Below, one piece after another: positions 1 to 12,085 of a stretch of 64,000 nt of DNA. This stretch comes from Diphasiastrum complanatum (Eukaryota > Streptophyta > Lycopodiopsida > Lycopodiales > Lycopodiaceae), in assembly GCA_029204225.1 (NCBI GenBank), contig CM055111.1, positions 6,358,938-6,422,937 on the forward strand. Reading direction: 5' to 3'. The stretch's first letter is position 1, and each line of letters begins with the position of its first letter. A program made the position numbers and the translations under genes. The notes beneath the pieces were generated by a model, which was not told the origin of the DNA, searched no databases, and saw only the letters and a list, made by a program, of their open reading frames with translations.

Positions 1-10
1 GCTTTTGACA

Positions 11-112
11 AAGTCTATAAAGAAGGCTCAAAAGAGTCTATAAAGAAAACTTATTCCTAAGTCTATAATGAAGGCTCAGAGGAGTCTATAAAGAACAGGA
101 TATGGCCTAGGG
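11..112. repeat. Imperfect ~50-bp tandem repeat
   Basis: Two copies of a unit starting AAGTCTATAAAGAAGGCTCA (about 11-57 and 60-110), each containing the sub-motif GAGTCTATAAAGAA. It interrupts the expected end of the gypsy reverse transcriptase and contains stops in all minus frames examined. Confidence 0.55.
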
Positions 113-573
113 GAAGGCTGTCGGTGAATTTTTCAACCCAAACGACATCACCTTATACGCGTATGCTTTTGACTCTATGATGAACGCCAATTTTTTCCCT
201 ATCTTTTTCTGCAATTTGAATTTGATTGTAGTCACTGAACCCATCTAGGAAACTGTAGAGTGAATGTCTAGCGACTTCATCCAAAATTTATTCTGTGAGT
301 GGAAGTGGGAAATGATCCTTAATGGTGAAAAAATTCAACTTGCGGTAGTCCACACAGACCCACAAATTGCCATTCTTCTTAGGCACAATCACTATAGGAC
401 TTAACCAAGGTGTATAATCAACAGTATATATGAAACCCACCTTGACTAATTTCTCAATCTCTGCTCAAACACGGTCAGCGTGTTTGGGGTTCATTCTATA
501 GTGTTGTTACCGAATCGGTCTGGCATCAATTGTGACATCAATTGTATGCTCATAGACCTCCTTCTGAGACTCT

Positions 574-840
574 TCACAACTCATCATATGACCACGCAAA
601 GACCCCTTTGTATTTCTTAAATAACTCCGTTGCTTTCGCGATAAATTCTGAGGTATGATTAGCACCTATAGATACATATTTTCTTTTAGCAATCTGATTA
701 GCTATGACATCCACTAGCTCACGAGAAGAATTCGGTCCTTGTGTCTGGTGTAGCTGTTCCAACACATCTTGAGTAACTTTGGCCATCTGGCCAATGTCGA
801 GATTAGCTATCCGACTGGTTCTTGGTCCCCACATCTTCAA
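574..840 (-). pseudogene. Gypsy pol fragment just upstream of the reverse transcriptase
   Basis: An 88-codon open stretch that ends in a block resembling the FAWSYDEL sequence preceding the reverse transcriptase in plant gypsy polyproteins. It runs straight towards the RT motifs at 215-360 on the same strand. It is part of the decayed gypsy element, not a separate gene. Confidence 0.6.
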
Positions 841-1770
841 CCACTCCCTCTCGAACTATTGCCTTCCCTTTTTCCTTATGTCGAGTGACTGCCTCTACTT
901 AAGTTAATGGTGGTTCTTCCACTGTAATTATCTATACAAGTGTCTATTGCTCAGGACCATTTATCCCATCAAGGTTCTGAGGTGAATTTTGTATAGCGTT
1001 TTGATCATTGAAACGATTATTAAACCATGGTAGTCGAAAACCTCTTTCCATGTTCCTGACACACTGGCGGTGTATTATATTATAGTTAAAATAACGGTGA
1101 CCCCTCTGACTGCAAATATTATAGGCATCATCTAGTAAATCTGGTCGGTAACACACTTGTTGTTGAAATAGTTGTGGATGCATCTGATTTTCCTACTAAT
1201 AAGGAGCTTAATACGACTGTGGCAGCATCAACTATGGTTGTTGATACTGTGCTTGTGGATGCTGCGACTGGGACTGTGGTTGTTGTGGCTGCTGCTATTG
1301 CATTTCCACCGCAAATGCTCCTGCGGTTGGCACCGCCTGCAATCGTTGACAATCATTCATCCAATGACTATACACATTACAAATAGCACCATAGCATGTA
1401 TCAGTGGGACATTCATTAATATAATGGCCTTCTTGATTACAATTTTGGCAAAAACGGATATCCGCATGTCAAAACTCCATAGTAACAATGTCCTTAATAG
1501 CTACTGGTGGTGGTTCAATAGTTTTCCCCTTCTTCTTATGCTTCTTGGACCATTTTCCATCATGTGAAGAAGATGAATTCTCTTCCGAACTTGAGGAATT
1601 AGAAGATTTTGAACTTGTGTTCGAATCAGAATTAGATAAGTCATCACGCCAATGATGTTGACGATGTCGCCAATGCTTCTTCCTAGTATTTTTTTCTCCA
1701 ACTGCCTCACGACATCCACAATATGCTCGAGACCTTGACCATGCGAAGATGCAGTTTCTTGTCAAAGAAC

Positions 1771-3048
1771 CTTATGTAATCCATGATGAAAATACTTGAT
1801 GCGTTCAGCGTGCTGCTGCTGTTGTATGAACATAAATAGTACCATATTAGATTTTAGTGCTTATGATCAGATCTTAGTGATTTATGCAATTCTAAATTGA
1901 TGATTTCTATCTTGTAGCTAAATCTAGATGTGCAACTAAATTTGGTCAAGATCTTAGAGATCCATTATCTTATTTTATCTTTTGTATGTGTTAAATGAAG
2001 TCTCTAGTCCTAAAACCATCAAGATTGTTTTTTCTTGCTAGTTGATATTACATGTGATGATTAAATTATCATAAGTAACAAACTTATTAAAATAATTGAT
2101 AAGTGCCACTCATTTTTTTGTGTGATAAATAGTAAAAAAATGTGATGCTTTATCAAAGCTACACAAAAGACAACCAATATTTTTTTTCTATAGTACAAAG
2201 AATCTTTCTTACTACTAGCATAAGGGCATATTTATATCATGGAGTAGAATGATAGTTTTCATATCCAAAAAAGATGAAGCTTGCATTCCTATAATGTGAA
2301 GCCTTTTACGATGGTCTAGACATTGAATTCGCCTGGCTATTAGATGTTAGAAGAACACAAACTTTGAAAATTTAACTATCACAATCACAATTTGTGATGT
2401 GCCTTGACACCTCAAGTAGTCATTTTTATTTTGATTAATTTCATGTGGTACTTCACATTTAATATAGTTTAATATAATAAGAACATTGACAAAGAATGTT
2501 ACTAGAACTAGGTTCATAAACACTTCTAGTACAGATTGCAAGGTCATAGTTCATGTGTAATACTTCACCTAACACTTTTTTTAGTTGTATGATATAGTTG
2601 AAATGATTGCGTGGGTAAAGAATGCACGTTCCACGAAAATATACTTGCACATGAACTTGAAAGTACCTTGTAAATAAAGGATGCACGTTCCACAAAAATA
2701 TAGTCATAGTTTACAATGATCCAACCACTTCAATAATGATCTGGAATCCATGTTGACCATGTGTTTGAACTCGAAAAACAATTGAAGTACTTGTGTTGTT
2801 TGACTTGCGCTATTTTTTGAATATACATAAAAAATACCATGTGGTTTCCAAAGAGTCATGGGTTGCTCAATGCTAATCATAATGAGCTATTTTACTAGAA
2901 GCCAATAGTGTGCCAACTAGCATTCTTTTCTAGCTTTGTCGTACAACCAATGATAGGTTCTTACCATAGTTACTCACACAACTTGGATATAAACTTCAGC
3001 ATGTCTATTTGGCATTGCTTATGATAATGCTCCTCATGCATAGTGTAA
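1771..3048. other. Non-coding AT-rich spacer
   Basis: No convincing coding region, LTR or RNA gene was seen. Short open frames on the minus strand (2347-2707) look like chance. The only structured element is the 28-bp direct repeat at 2616-2702. Confidence 0.5.
2616..2702. repeat. 28-bp direct repeat pair
   Basis: Copies at 2616-2643 and 2675-2702, with core ATGCACGTTCCAC, differ at only a few positions and are separated by about 31 bp. Function unknown. Confidence 0.6.
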
Positions 3049-3052
3049 TAAG

Positions 3053-3331
3053 ATGACTTCATTTAAAACCAATCAAGTAATGGAGGTTCAGATTGGTAAT
3101 CATGCACTATTATATGTTGAAAAATCTAGTGCATCCCTTATAATCTCAATAGTCCCTACCACGCTTTCCCTTGTTGAGACAAATAATCTTGCTTCTCTTA
3201 TGAAATCCATGCATGTCTCTACTAAGCAACGTGTTTTGGCTCCACAAGAGGACACTTCAAAGATAGATGATGTAATGCTTAAGGATTTGATTATCTATGC
3301 ATGTATCCTAGGTTATTCTTCCATGATTTAG
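3053..3331 (+). other. Unassigned 92-codon open frame
   Basis: I do not recognise this product and see no domain, signal peptide or membrane segment. A second short open frame follows at 3341-3541 and runs into the LTR at 3529. The pair may be a remnant of an older repeat that element A inserted into, or chance. Confidence 0.15.
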
Positions 3332-3523
3332 ACTCCCTCATTGCCAATTAGCTATTGGAGTTTGACATTATGTATATATGAAGTCATTGAAAAGTGGAAA
3401 CAAGAATTAGCTAGATTTAGCAACAAGGACAAAAACCATACTAAAATCTGCTCTGATGGACAAGTTGTTGTAGGAGGAAAAATGATAATGGTAGCTACAA
3501 GAATGGTGATAAATGAATGGATG

Positions 3524-3528
3524 AATGT
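3524..3528. repeat. Left target-site duplication of copia A (AATGT)
   Basis: AATGT immediately precedes the 5' LTR of element A. Its partner lies at 13231-13235 as ACATT, the reverse complement, next to the outer end of the inverted 3' LTR of A. The match is expected if the segment between the element halves has been inverted. Confidence 0.75.
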
Positions 3529-4265
3529 TGTGAAGAATTGAAAAAGATTATCTATGTTAGATATAGGGGTCTTATGTTTTTTACATCAAGCATCTAGGTG
3601 TAGGATGTTGATAGGAATAAATTTGGCATAGATGGCAAATTATGCATTTCCACTTGTAATGCCACTATTGAGCCAAAATAGAGTAAGAGGCTAAACACTT
3701 GCTAATTAGAGTGTAGACAAGTGTAAAGTTTTTGTTTGATGAATTCCAAGAGGTCCAATAGGATTTAGAGGTGGAACCTTGTGAGGTCCAATAGGAAATT
3801 GAGGTGTGCTTGAATATAGTCCAATAGAATTAAGAGGTGCATAGATCAATGATCCAATAGGATCAAGAGGTGACAAAATATGGTCCAATCATAGTTAAGC
3901 ATAGTGGTAGCTCGTGGACCTACTAGTATCATTGTACTCCTCATTTTGAAGTCAATTGATTTGGTGATTTCATGGATTTTGTGAGTTACTGGATTTCTAG
4001 CTTTCTCTCTCTACCCGAGAGCTCATGATGCATTTTCTCTCTCTACCCGAGGAGAGCAGCTTGTTTTTATTTAGATTATTTTTTGAATACTTCCCACACG
4101 TGTGAGTGAGAGTTGGAAGTGATTGAATGCATGTAGTAGTGTGTTTTTGCCATAGGATTCAAGATTGATCTTGAATCTCAATCTAGTCTTGATCTTGGTG
4201 CATCTACACACCTTAGGAGATCACAAGTACATGTAGTGGACACTCCACACGTGTGAAATTCAACA
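3529..4265 (+). mobile_element. Copia A 5' LTR
   Basis: A 737-bp LTR beginning TGTGAAGAATTG and ending TTCAACA, directly followed by a primer-binding site. A near-identical 737-bp copy lies in reverse orientation at 13236-13972; about ten differences were noticed on reading. It contains CACACGTGTG palindromes and a CT-rich tract (about 4000-4060). A 60-codon open frame inside (3706-3888, minus) is duplicated in the other LTR and is not a gene. Confidence 0.9.
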
Positions 4266-4278
4266 TGGTATCAGAGCC
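4266..4278 (+). other. Copia A primer-binding site
   Basis: TGGTATCAGAGCC abuts the LTR end. This matches the 3' end of plant initiator Met-tRNA, the usual primer of Ty1/copia reverse transcription. Confidence 0.9.
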
Positions 4279-5022
4279 TACCTAAGGTTACCATGCATTT
4301 TGATCCATCTAAGTGAAAAAAATTTCATCAATCTTGAGCTAGAAGTTGTCAAGGCCCATTTTCCTAGCTATCTTGTTCAATCTTGGATCAAAAGAGATCA
4401 AAAGGACATTGATTGGGTATGACCTGGTACTGTACGGAATCAGGTGCTCAGACACGTGTGAGGAACATCCAATTTCAGTTTGGAAGTTCTCTCTCATGTT
4501 TGATCCATTTATCTTGCTTCATAGCTTGTTTTGAAGCTATTTTTGTCTAGTTTTTGTTGCAATCAGTTTCATTCCATTTGGTTGAGCCAATCAAAAGTTA
4601 TAAGCTTTTGAAGAGGGTTAGGTAGGGCACCTAGACCTGGGTGGACACATTTGGTTTGGTCAAGAGATTGCTTGGTTGATCCAAAATCACAGTTGTATGC
4701 TTGCCAATCTCATCTATATGTGATCTAGGCACTGTTTTGAGATCTTAGTTATTTTGTTTCATGCAATATCATTGTATTTGAGTCAAATTTGGTTTCTTAG
4801 TGTATTTCACACGTGCTAAGAGTGTTAGATCCTAACTTTGCCTATACTCCATCATTTGATGTGAAATAGATCTTATTTTAGAGAGATTTGAGTAGCTAGT
4901 GAGAATCAATTCACAAATTGTTGTAAGATCTTTCATAGGAGGAGATAGTACTCAATTATTGGATCCTATTGAAAGTGTGTAACAACATTTATTGTTCATC
5001 ATTTGAGTTTTCTTCACTTCAA
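4279..5022 (+). other. Copia A untranslated leader
   Basis: Region between primer-binding site and gag ATG, without a coding signal. It contains further ACACGTGTG-type boxes (about 4453 and 4808). Leaders of this length also occur in the related elements C and D of this window. Confidence 0.6.
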
Positions 5023-6203
5023 ATGTCTTCAATGGGTTCATCCTTATTAGAACCAAGTGATTGACCACTTCAAATTATTCAATTTGGAAAATGAGGATGG
5101 AGTCCATCTTGATCCTTCAAGACGTGATGGACATAGTTCTTGGCCTTGAAGAAGAACCACAAGTTCTTCAAGAGGTTCAAAAATACAAAAAGAGAGCTAG
5201 GATGGCTCTCCACTACATTAAGATGAATGTCTCTAATGAGATATTGAGGGAGATAGGTACTTGTACAACAGCCAAAGAAGCTTGGGATTGTCTCAAGACT
5301 ATCTATGAGGCTAAGAATACCTCTAGGCTTCTCACTCTTAGGAATCAAATCTTTCAAAGTAGCCAAAAGAGTGATGAGAGTGCATCTAGTTATGTTTTGA
5401 GAGTAAAAGATATTCATAGAGAGCTTGCTTGCATTGGTGATTCCATCAATCAAAATGAGCTAGTTCAAGTCATTCTCAATGGCTTGAGAAGTGAATTTGA
5501 TAACCTTGTCCAATCCTATGCCATTAAGGAGGAGCTACCAAGTTTGGAGGCTCTCCAAAGTGTGCTAATTTCAGAAGAATCAAGACAAGAGTACAAGCTC
5601 TTGAGGATGGACAAGCTTTCTCTCACTCATAATGATGGCAAAGCTCTCTTTGCCAAGGATAAGCACAAAGAGAGGAGCAAGAACCAACATTAACAATCCT
5701 CAAGCAAGGACAAAGTCAAATCCAAAGACAAAGATGAGGAGGAAGATGATTCCTCTAATGCTTCATCATCCAAGCTTAAGAAAAAGAAGAAGATCAAGTG
5801 CTTTTATTGTGGCAAGAAAGGTCATTATGCCACCAATTGCTTCAAAAAGAAGAATCAACTCAAGCAAGCCAATATTACCAATGAGAAGGAAGACACTATT
5901 GCAAGTGATGGAGAGGGATGTCTTATGGTCTCTAGTTTCTCATCTACTCCTTTCAAGAAGGACGGCCTATGGTATATTGATAGTGGAGCCTCTTCACATA
6001 TGTGTAGCTCCAAGGACTCTTTCTCTTCTATTGCACCTTATGATGGAGTGAAGAAATCAATATACACTGCAAATGATTTTGAATGTCCTATTGAAGGCAT
6101 AGGGAACATTCCCTTGAAGCTTGCATCCTCTAAAGTTCTTTCTCTCTCTAGAGTTCTTTATGTACCTAAGCTTACCAAGAATCTTATTAGTGTTGGCCAA
6201 TTG
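5023..6203 (+). pseudogene. Copia A gag and protease, broken and cut off
   Basis: The first ATG at 5023 (MSSMGSS) loses frame near 5060. From there a gag domain of the copia UBN2 type is open to a TAA at 5691-5693. The same frame continues past the stop with a CX2CX4HX4C zinc knuckle (CFYCGKKGHYATNC, about 5801-5842) and the aspartic protease motif DSGASSHM (about 5978-6002). The coding sequence stops abruptly at GQL (6203), exactly where the reversed primer-binding site of element B begins. Integrase and reverse transcriptase are absent here; the rest of A is at 13973-16050 on the other strand. Confidence 0.85.
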
Positions 6204-6217
6204 TGGCTCTGATACCA
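6204..6217 (-). other. Copia B primer-binding site, reversed
   Basis: TGGCTCTGATACCA is the reverse complement of the initiator-Met-tRNA primer site and directly adjoins the LTR at 6218. It belongs to a minus-oriented element, yet the sequence on its interior side is plus-oriented gag-protease of A, so an inversion breakpoint lies at 6203/6204. Confidence 0.85.
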
Positions 6218-7070
6218 TGTCAATATTTAGAAAAAATGACAAGTATGATTGTACACAACAATCATTAAGAGTTATTGATTGCTTAATCCAATAATCTATC
6301 AAGTTCTAGGTGTTAGATCTTGATCTAGATGCATTACTCTATGATTTAAGCAAGAGCAATGGATCAAATGACTAAAAACTAAGAAGAGCGGCCTCATACG
6401 TGTAGATGACAGTACCTATACGAACTTTAAATAGATATTAAAGCACTTAAGCATACAAAAGCATTTCAATCATCAAAACTCAAGACAAATGTGGAAAATC
6501 ACAAGGAAAACTAGAATTTGCCAATGTCACATCAACTTCTCATTGATTTGGTTGATCCCTTTATAGATCAAGTACTACCACGAGCTATGTATTGTCCAGC
6601 AAGCCTTCACACATGTGAAGAGTTCCTAGTCATCTAGATCCACCAATGGGAGCCATATATGCTCATTTCCCAAAGTTGACTATTCTCATTAGCTAGAAAC
6701 AAAAAAGCTAGTCTTCCACATTTATAGAAATATTCCCTATAAAATAGGATCTAATGGAATCTTTCTATCTTATCATCTACACTCTAATCCACACATGTGA
6801 ATGGGATCTTGACATGTGGGAGCATTTACTCAGTCACATGGAAGTGCAATCTATTTACAAAGGTTTGACCAAAATGACCAATTTCTAGATTCTACTCAAA
6901 GGTCAATTTCACACTTGTGTAGATCTAACTAAAATCAATCTAACTTTATAAAAGTAACTTATGTACATCCTTTCACACGTGGGAACAGGCTCCACACGTG
7001 TGAGATCCTATCAAGATCAGTTATCTTAAGATCAACTAAGTACATCAAGTTGGAAGTGACATTTTTAACA
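6218..7070 (-). mobile_element. Copia B 5' LTR, reverse orientation
   Basis: An 853-bp LTR in reverse orientation, homologous along its length to the plus-strand LTR at 20439-21307. In sense it runs TGTTAAAAATGTC to AATATTGACA. It holds CACACGTGTG and CACACATGTG boxes (for example 6992). No body of element B lies on its interior side; that body is at about 16142-20438. Confidence 0.85.
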
Positions 7071-7075
7071 AGGAT
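7071..7075. repeat. Target-site duplication of copia B (AGGAT/ATCCT)
   Basis: AGGAT adjoins the outer end of the reversed 5' LTR of B. Its reverse complement ATCCT adjoins the outer end of the plus-strand 3' LTR at 21308-21312. This pairs the two LTRs as ends of one insertion split by an inversion. The target was itself a short TTATCATCC tandem repeat. Confidence 0.7.
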
Positions 7076-8590
7076 GATAAGCATGTTGTTGGGAGGTTCC
7101 TCAAGAAAATGGACTTATTAGGACCATGATCGATTTCTTAAGGGAGAAGGTAAATAAGTTTTGCATTCTTAATAATAAGGAAACGTAAAATGTGGAATGC
7201 AATGCGGTTGCATGGACGACATTTTTGTGTGGAGCCAATTGATAAAAACACATATATAATTGTGGGAGTCATGGCAAAAAAATTTCAAGAATGTTGAGAA
7301 AGCATGGCTAATACCAATATGCCCTCTTCTTAGCCTGACTATTGTGGAACCATACATGATATATAAGAGGTTGGATTTCAACTAATGATAGCTTTTTATA
7401 TTTGATGTGAAATGATTCACATTTATCTACAATAGTCCTTGTGAGAAAAGACGTTAGTGGATATTTTGCGATGGACTTTACCAAACTATGAATAGATCAA
7501 AGTGATACATTTGTTCTTTCTCAATAATGTGAGCATATACATATATATTCAAGTAAATCAACTAATCCTGCATTTTAATATTTCTATAATATCCAATTGA
7601 TGTTTTATATTCAAAGCAGATAGTCAAATGTCACATGGTGACATGTGGTGCTGGAAATCATTCAAATCCAAGATTGTCATATGTGATTTAAGTTGCTCCT
7701 CGAAGAAGACATATACTTGAAGACAAGGATGTTGAGGAAAACATGCCATCAATGGAAATGATATATACCCAATTCCATCTCCCTTAGAATGAGCATGATA
7801 CTCTATATGCCTCCGAAGAAAATGATGGTGATATGGTTCACACTTTACAAGGTGCAACAAGACAAGGAGCATGATCCAAGCATGATCATCCAATGACACC
7901 ATATCACACACAACTTCTCATTCATCTTAAACATCATCATCACCATTATCTAGTAAAGATCTACAAATTCATAGCAAAGCCATAGGGGATCTGTGGATAG
8001 ACTTAGAGATGAATTCATTTGGTATGGCGAATTTGTTGCATGATGTGACAAGTGATGTAATAGCAAATTCATGAATATTAGATAAAACTTTGACATATAA
8101 CTAAAGCCATATTATTGATCATGTATTATAATTTTTTTTTGCATATTTTGGCATGGCAAAACCTATCATTGCATGGATAAATATTGTGAAAACATATTCA
8201 TGATTTTTACCAATATGTATATTATTAAACCATAGTATTGATTTTACCTCTATATATTGATTATGTTTGCTTTGATCATAATCATGCTTTAATTGTATGG
8301 TGGATTTGAATTTGAAAACCAATTTATGAATGTTGTATAAGTATACAATTTATACTATGTGATTGGTCGTGTCTTATATAGCATTGAGCAAAATTTATAG
8401 CATATCAAGATGATTGTTTTGATGAAAAAAAACCTAATCATTATAATTGAGCTTGTGACCAAGATACATCATTGTACTTTTGAGACACATACGACAGAGG
8501 ATGGGCATTTCAATAAGCTTAAAACATTATTGAAATACACAATGCAAGAGTTATACCCTTGATATTCTCAAATTGAAAGGAATTCTTTAA
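7076..8590. other. Non-coding spacer inside the inverted segment
   Basis: AT-rich sequence with many stops in all frames; no domain or LTR structure recognised. It is presumably the old genomic DNA between elements B and C. Confidence 0.5.
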
Positions 8591-8595
8591 GAAAT
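8591..8595. repeat. Left target-site duplication of copia C (GAAAT)
   Basis: GAAAT directly before the LTR start at 8596, repeated at 12086-12090 directly after the other LTR. Confidence 0.75.
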
Positions 8596-9115
8596 TGTCG
8601 AAATCTGCAAAATAGGACCAAGAATGGATTCTTAAATGATCCACAAGAGGGATTTGATGTTAGATACAATTGATCTATCAATCTACACAAGATTTAGATC
8701 AATCTAGATCAATTCTAGGCATGAAAATCTAACAAGAACAATCATTAATGAAGATAAATGTACTTGCTGGTTTCACACGTGTGAAAATCTGTTAGAGTAC
8801 GGACTCCAACCTGAAATCAAAGTACACTATGATAGAACCTCAAATCATTCAAAACAAATGAAGACAAATAAAGAGAGATTGACACAAAATTGTTTCCAAA
8901 ATCAAGATTGATGTTTCATGTTGATTATGGCCAAATATGCCTCTATATATACACTTCTTGGAGCTCGAGGTACTGATCTTGAATCAGATCTCACACGTGT
9001 GAGATGCTTTGTCATATGGTGAATCATCATGCAAAATTGACACTTGGATCAAACTTTCTATTTTGAGCACTTTTGGTCCATTTTCCTACTATATGGAGAT
9101 CTACTTGGAAACCTT
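8596..9115 (-). mobile_element. Copia C 3' LTR, truncated
   Basis: The first 520 bp match 11192-11711 with scattered substitutions and one small indel, then homology stops at 9115 inside the LTR, where integrase sequence begins. The sense-start (U3) portion is therefore deleted together with most of pol. It contains an 18-bp perfect palindrome with CACACGTGTG at 8988-9005 and another of 16 bp at 8771-8786. A TATATATA box lies at about 8944. Confidence 0.85.
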
Positions 9116-10624
9116 AGATTCATGTGAAAATGAATGAACATCCGAGTGTATAAGGTCAAGAGGAGAGTTAGATCTTGTCAAAGATCTTTTGAAAGGTAGC
9201 TTGTGAGATTTGGAGAGTCCACAAGCTTCACAACGCTTGCCACACTTGGATATGGTTTTGGGAAGTCCACTTGCTAGCTCCTTTGTCACCGTGGTCTCCA
9301 TAGCTTTGTAGTTAGGATGGCCTAACCTTTTGTGCCATAATTCCACTTGAGTGAGCTCCTCCCTTGCCATGTTCACACTTCCAACCATCACATTAGCATC
9401 CAATTTGAATAACCCCCCTTGCTTGAAACCACTAGCAACACATTTTTCATCTTTCAAGATAGAACATGCTCCATGCTTGAAATGTACATCTAAAACACTA
9501 TCCATAAGTTTGTCCTACACTCAGCGAGTTCTTTGTAATTGAAGGTACATAAAGAACATTGTCTACATAAAGGAATAGATCCAACACCTACAATCTCACA
9601 TTCTTGATCACTTGCAGTGAAGATAAATCTCTTAGAACTATTGTAAGAAAGTAGATTAGAAAAGTAGTCTTTTTGGTGAGTCATGTGGGAGCTTGCCCCA
9701 CTATCAATCCACCAAGTGTCTTGATTAGATGTTTGTGGGGAGGATACCATCAAAGATAGATTGCACTCTTCCTCCTCCTCCTCGAGCACAAGATTGCCTT
9801 GATTGTCCTTCTCTTGGGCATTCTTCTTCTTGTAGCACTCGGAAATGTCCCTTTTTTCCACAAAAGAAACACTTTAGCTTCTTCTTGTCCTTCTTGCTCT
9901 TGCCTTTGGAACTTGATGCTCCATCCTTGTTCTCCATCTCCATGTCTTGAGTCTTCTTGGATGGAAACTTTTTCTTCTTGCCTTTCAAGGAAAAGTTAGC
10001 TTTTTCATCACCATCATTCAAAGATAAGGAACTCATCCTACTTTTGATATGAGGCATTCTACTCTCCTCACTTACAAGCACACCTTGAAGTTTTTCAATA
10101 CTAGGAAATGAATCTTGAATAGCAAAGGTTTGAACAAGATTAGAATAATCATCTCCTAATCCATTCAAAATGATTTGAACTAACTCATCATCTTTGATCT
10201 TATCATCTATAGAAGACAACTCCTTATTCGAAGATTTGATCCGAAAGACATAATTTTGGGCACTTTCACTACTTCCTTTCATGCTTTGAAGAATATGATT
10301 CCTAAGCATGAGTATCCTTGAAGTATTCTTGGATCCATAAATTGCTTTTAATGAATCCCATGCCTCTTTGGATGTGGTACAAGATGAGATTTCCTTCAAA
10401 AGTTCATTACTTACATTCATTTTTATGCAATGTAATGCAACTCTACATCTCTTTTTGTACTTTACCAATTCCACACCTCCTTGAGGTTCTACTTCTACCC
10501 CAAGTACTATGTCATAAAGATCATGAAGTACAAGTAAAGACTCCATTCGAACTATCCAATTAGCATAATTAGTGGATGTGAGCCTTTCACTAGCTTCAAG
10601 CAAAAAACCACCCATTGATGCCAT
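9116..10624 (-). pseudogene. Copia C gag, protease and partial integrase
   Basis: Read on the minus strand from the ATG at 10624 (MASMGG). The gag domain is open for about 250 codons to a Lys-rich tail and the first half of a zinc knuckle (CFFCGKKGH). A frameshift near 9855 moves to the frame carrying the second half, then the protease motif DSGASSHM (about 9685-9710). A second frameshift near 9520 precedes the integrase N-terminus, LWHKRLGHPN with CEACGLSKS. Coding stops just after HSDVHSF, the start of the integrase core, at the junction with LTR sequence. Reverse transcriptase and RNase H are missing, so C is not autonomous. Confidence 0.85.
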
Positions 10625-11177
10625 TTTTGAATGTGAAAAAGCACTAGAAACTCTTATGGTTTCTCTAAGAGATCTGAACCTAAAGTCTTCTAGCAATTTG
10701 AAAGCTTGTAGACACAATCCTATCACTCATGAACCAATCTAGAATGATGGAGATTTAGATTCTAGTCTCAATCTTGCAAAATCACTCCTTAATCTATGAT
10801 TTTTGGCAATATCTCTCTCAGATTTAACTTGCACTCAAAAAATCAAAGAAACTCATTTAATGCACCTGAATCAAGCTTCAATTTTAATTTTTTGGGTGAT
10901 CTAATAGAAAAAGCTTGATTTTGCACTAAAAATCTCTCAATTTGGGTATGTGAGTCAAATTATACAAATTTTTGAATTTTCTCAACCAAAATCGGACCTG
11001 TATGGCCTCACACGTGTGAAAAGTATTCCTACATCCACAACAAGTTTTGGTCCAAAAATTTTGAGTATACCTATCAAATCCAACTCGCTACACAAAAATT
11101 AGCTAGTTTCCAAAAACTTGCTAATTTGGGCTTAGTTTTGGATCAATCCCATCAATATCAATAAATTCTCTTGTACT
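10625..11177 (-). other. Copia C untranslated leader
   Basis: Spacer between primer-binding site and gag. It carries a CACACGTGTG box near 11008 and no coding signal. Confidence 0.6.
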
Positions 11178-11191
11178 TGGCTCTGATACCA
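11178..11191 (-). other. Copia C primer-binding site
   Basis: Reverse complement of TGGTATCAGAGCCA next to the LTR end at 11192; initiator Met-tRNA type. Confidence 0.9.
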
Positions 11192-12085
11192 TGTGGAAAT
11201 CTGCAAAACAGGACCAAGAATGGATCCTTAAATGATCCACAAGAGGTATTGGATGTTAGATACAATTGATCTATCAATCTACACAAGATTTAGATCAATC
11301 TAGATCAATTCTAGGCATGAAAATCTAACAAGAACAATCATTAATGAAGATAAATGTACTTGCTGGTTTCACACGTGTGAAAACCTGTCAGAGTACGGAC
11401 TCCAACCTGAAAACAAAGTACACTATGATAGAACCTCAAATCAAACAAATGGAGACAAATGGAGAGATTGACACAAAATTGCTTCCAAAATCAAGATTGA
11501 TGTTTCATGTTGATTATGGCCAAATATGCCTCTATATATACACTTCTTGGAGCTCGAGGTACTGATCTTGCATCAGATCTCACACGTGTGAGGATGCTTT
11601 GTCATATGGTGAATCATCATGCAAAATTGACACTTGGATGAAACTTTCTATTTTGAGCACTTTTGGTCCATTTTCCTACTATATGGAGATCTACTTGGAA
11701 ACCTTCTAGAAGTCAAAATTCGCCTACTTCAGCTTATTCCACACATGTGAGCAGTCCTCTACACATGGGATATGACAATCAGTTCATTGTAACATGGCTA
11801 CATCAAGTGGACACATGTTGGAAGGCAATGATAGGCTTACCTCAAGTAACTTAAGGATGTGGCTCATGCAATCAATAGATTGATGGCCATGTGTCATATT
11901 ACTAGAAAACTAGATTTTGGCCTTTTTAGCCAACTTGATTGAATTAAATCATATGTACAACCTATATGATTATGGTACATGACAAGTACACTAATTTCAA
12001 ACGTGGGAATAGGCTCCACACATGTGTAATCATCCTACATACATGGATTTGGCCTTGACCAAGCATAATTTTTGCATTTTTCACA
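11192..12085 (-). mobile_element. Copia C 5' LTR
   Basis: An 894-bp LTR, in sense TGTGAAAAATGC to TTTCCACA, fixed on one side by the primer-binding site and on the other by the GAAAT duplication. In sense direction a TATATATA box lies at 11533-11540, a likely promoter. It has a 16-bp palindrome around CACACGTGTG at 11367-11382. Its outer end is included in the ~357-bp tandem duplication starting at 12022. Confidence 0.85.

Larger units (their letters stand above)
1..1770 (-). pseudogene. Decayed Ty3/gypsy retrotransposon gag-pol
   Basis: Minus-strand relic read from about 1770 down to 1. The gag part has a charged, Ser-rich stretch (about 1500-1700), then a CX2CX4HX4C zinc knuckle at 1409-1450 with a second, degenerate Cys/His cluster behind it, then a Gln/Pro-rich low-complexity tract (about 950-1350). 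The reverse transcriptase part includes the VDYRKLN block at about 320-360 and FLDGFSDYNQI at about 215-250, both typical of Ty3/gypsy. An in-frame stop follows the FPLP block, and the frame shifts near 195, after which SFGLKN can be read. Several further stops separate the domains, so the element is dead. It runs off the left edge; no LTR was identified. Confidence 0.8.

Noticed and set aside
1128-1567. Overlapping open frames rich in Ala/Thr/Val or Leu at 1128-1567
   Set aside because: They are alternative frames of the Gln/Pro-rich low-complexity part of the gypsy gag on the minus strand.
3706-3888. 60-codon minus-strand open frame repeated almost exactly at 13613-13795
   Set aside because: It lies inside the LTR of copia A and recurs only because the LTR has two copies; no start context, domain or independent conservation.
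3524-7075. Interpretation of 3529-7070 as a palindromic retrotransposon made by aberrant reverse transcription
   Set aside because: The flanks of this block (AATGT and AGGAT) do not match each other, while each matches, in inverted sense, the flank of the complementary half at 13231-13235 and 21308-21312; a genomic inversion explains both.
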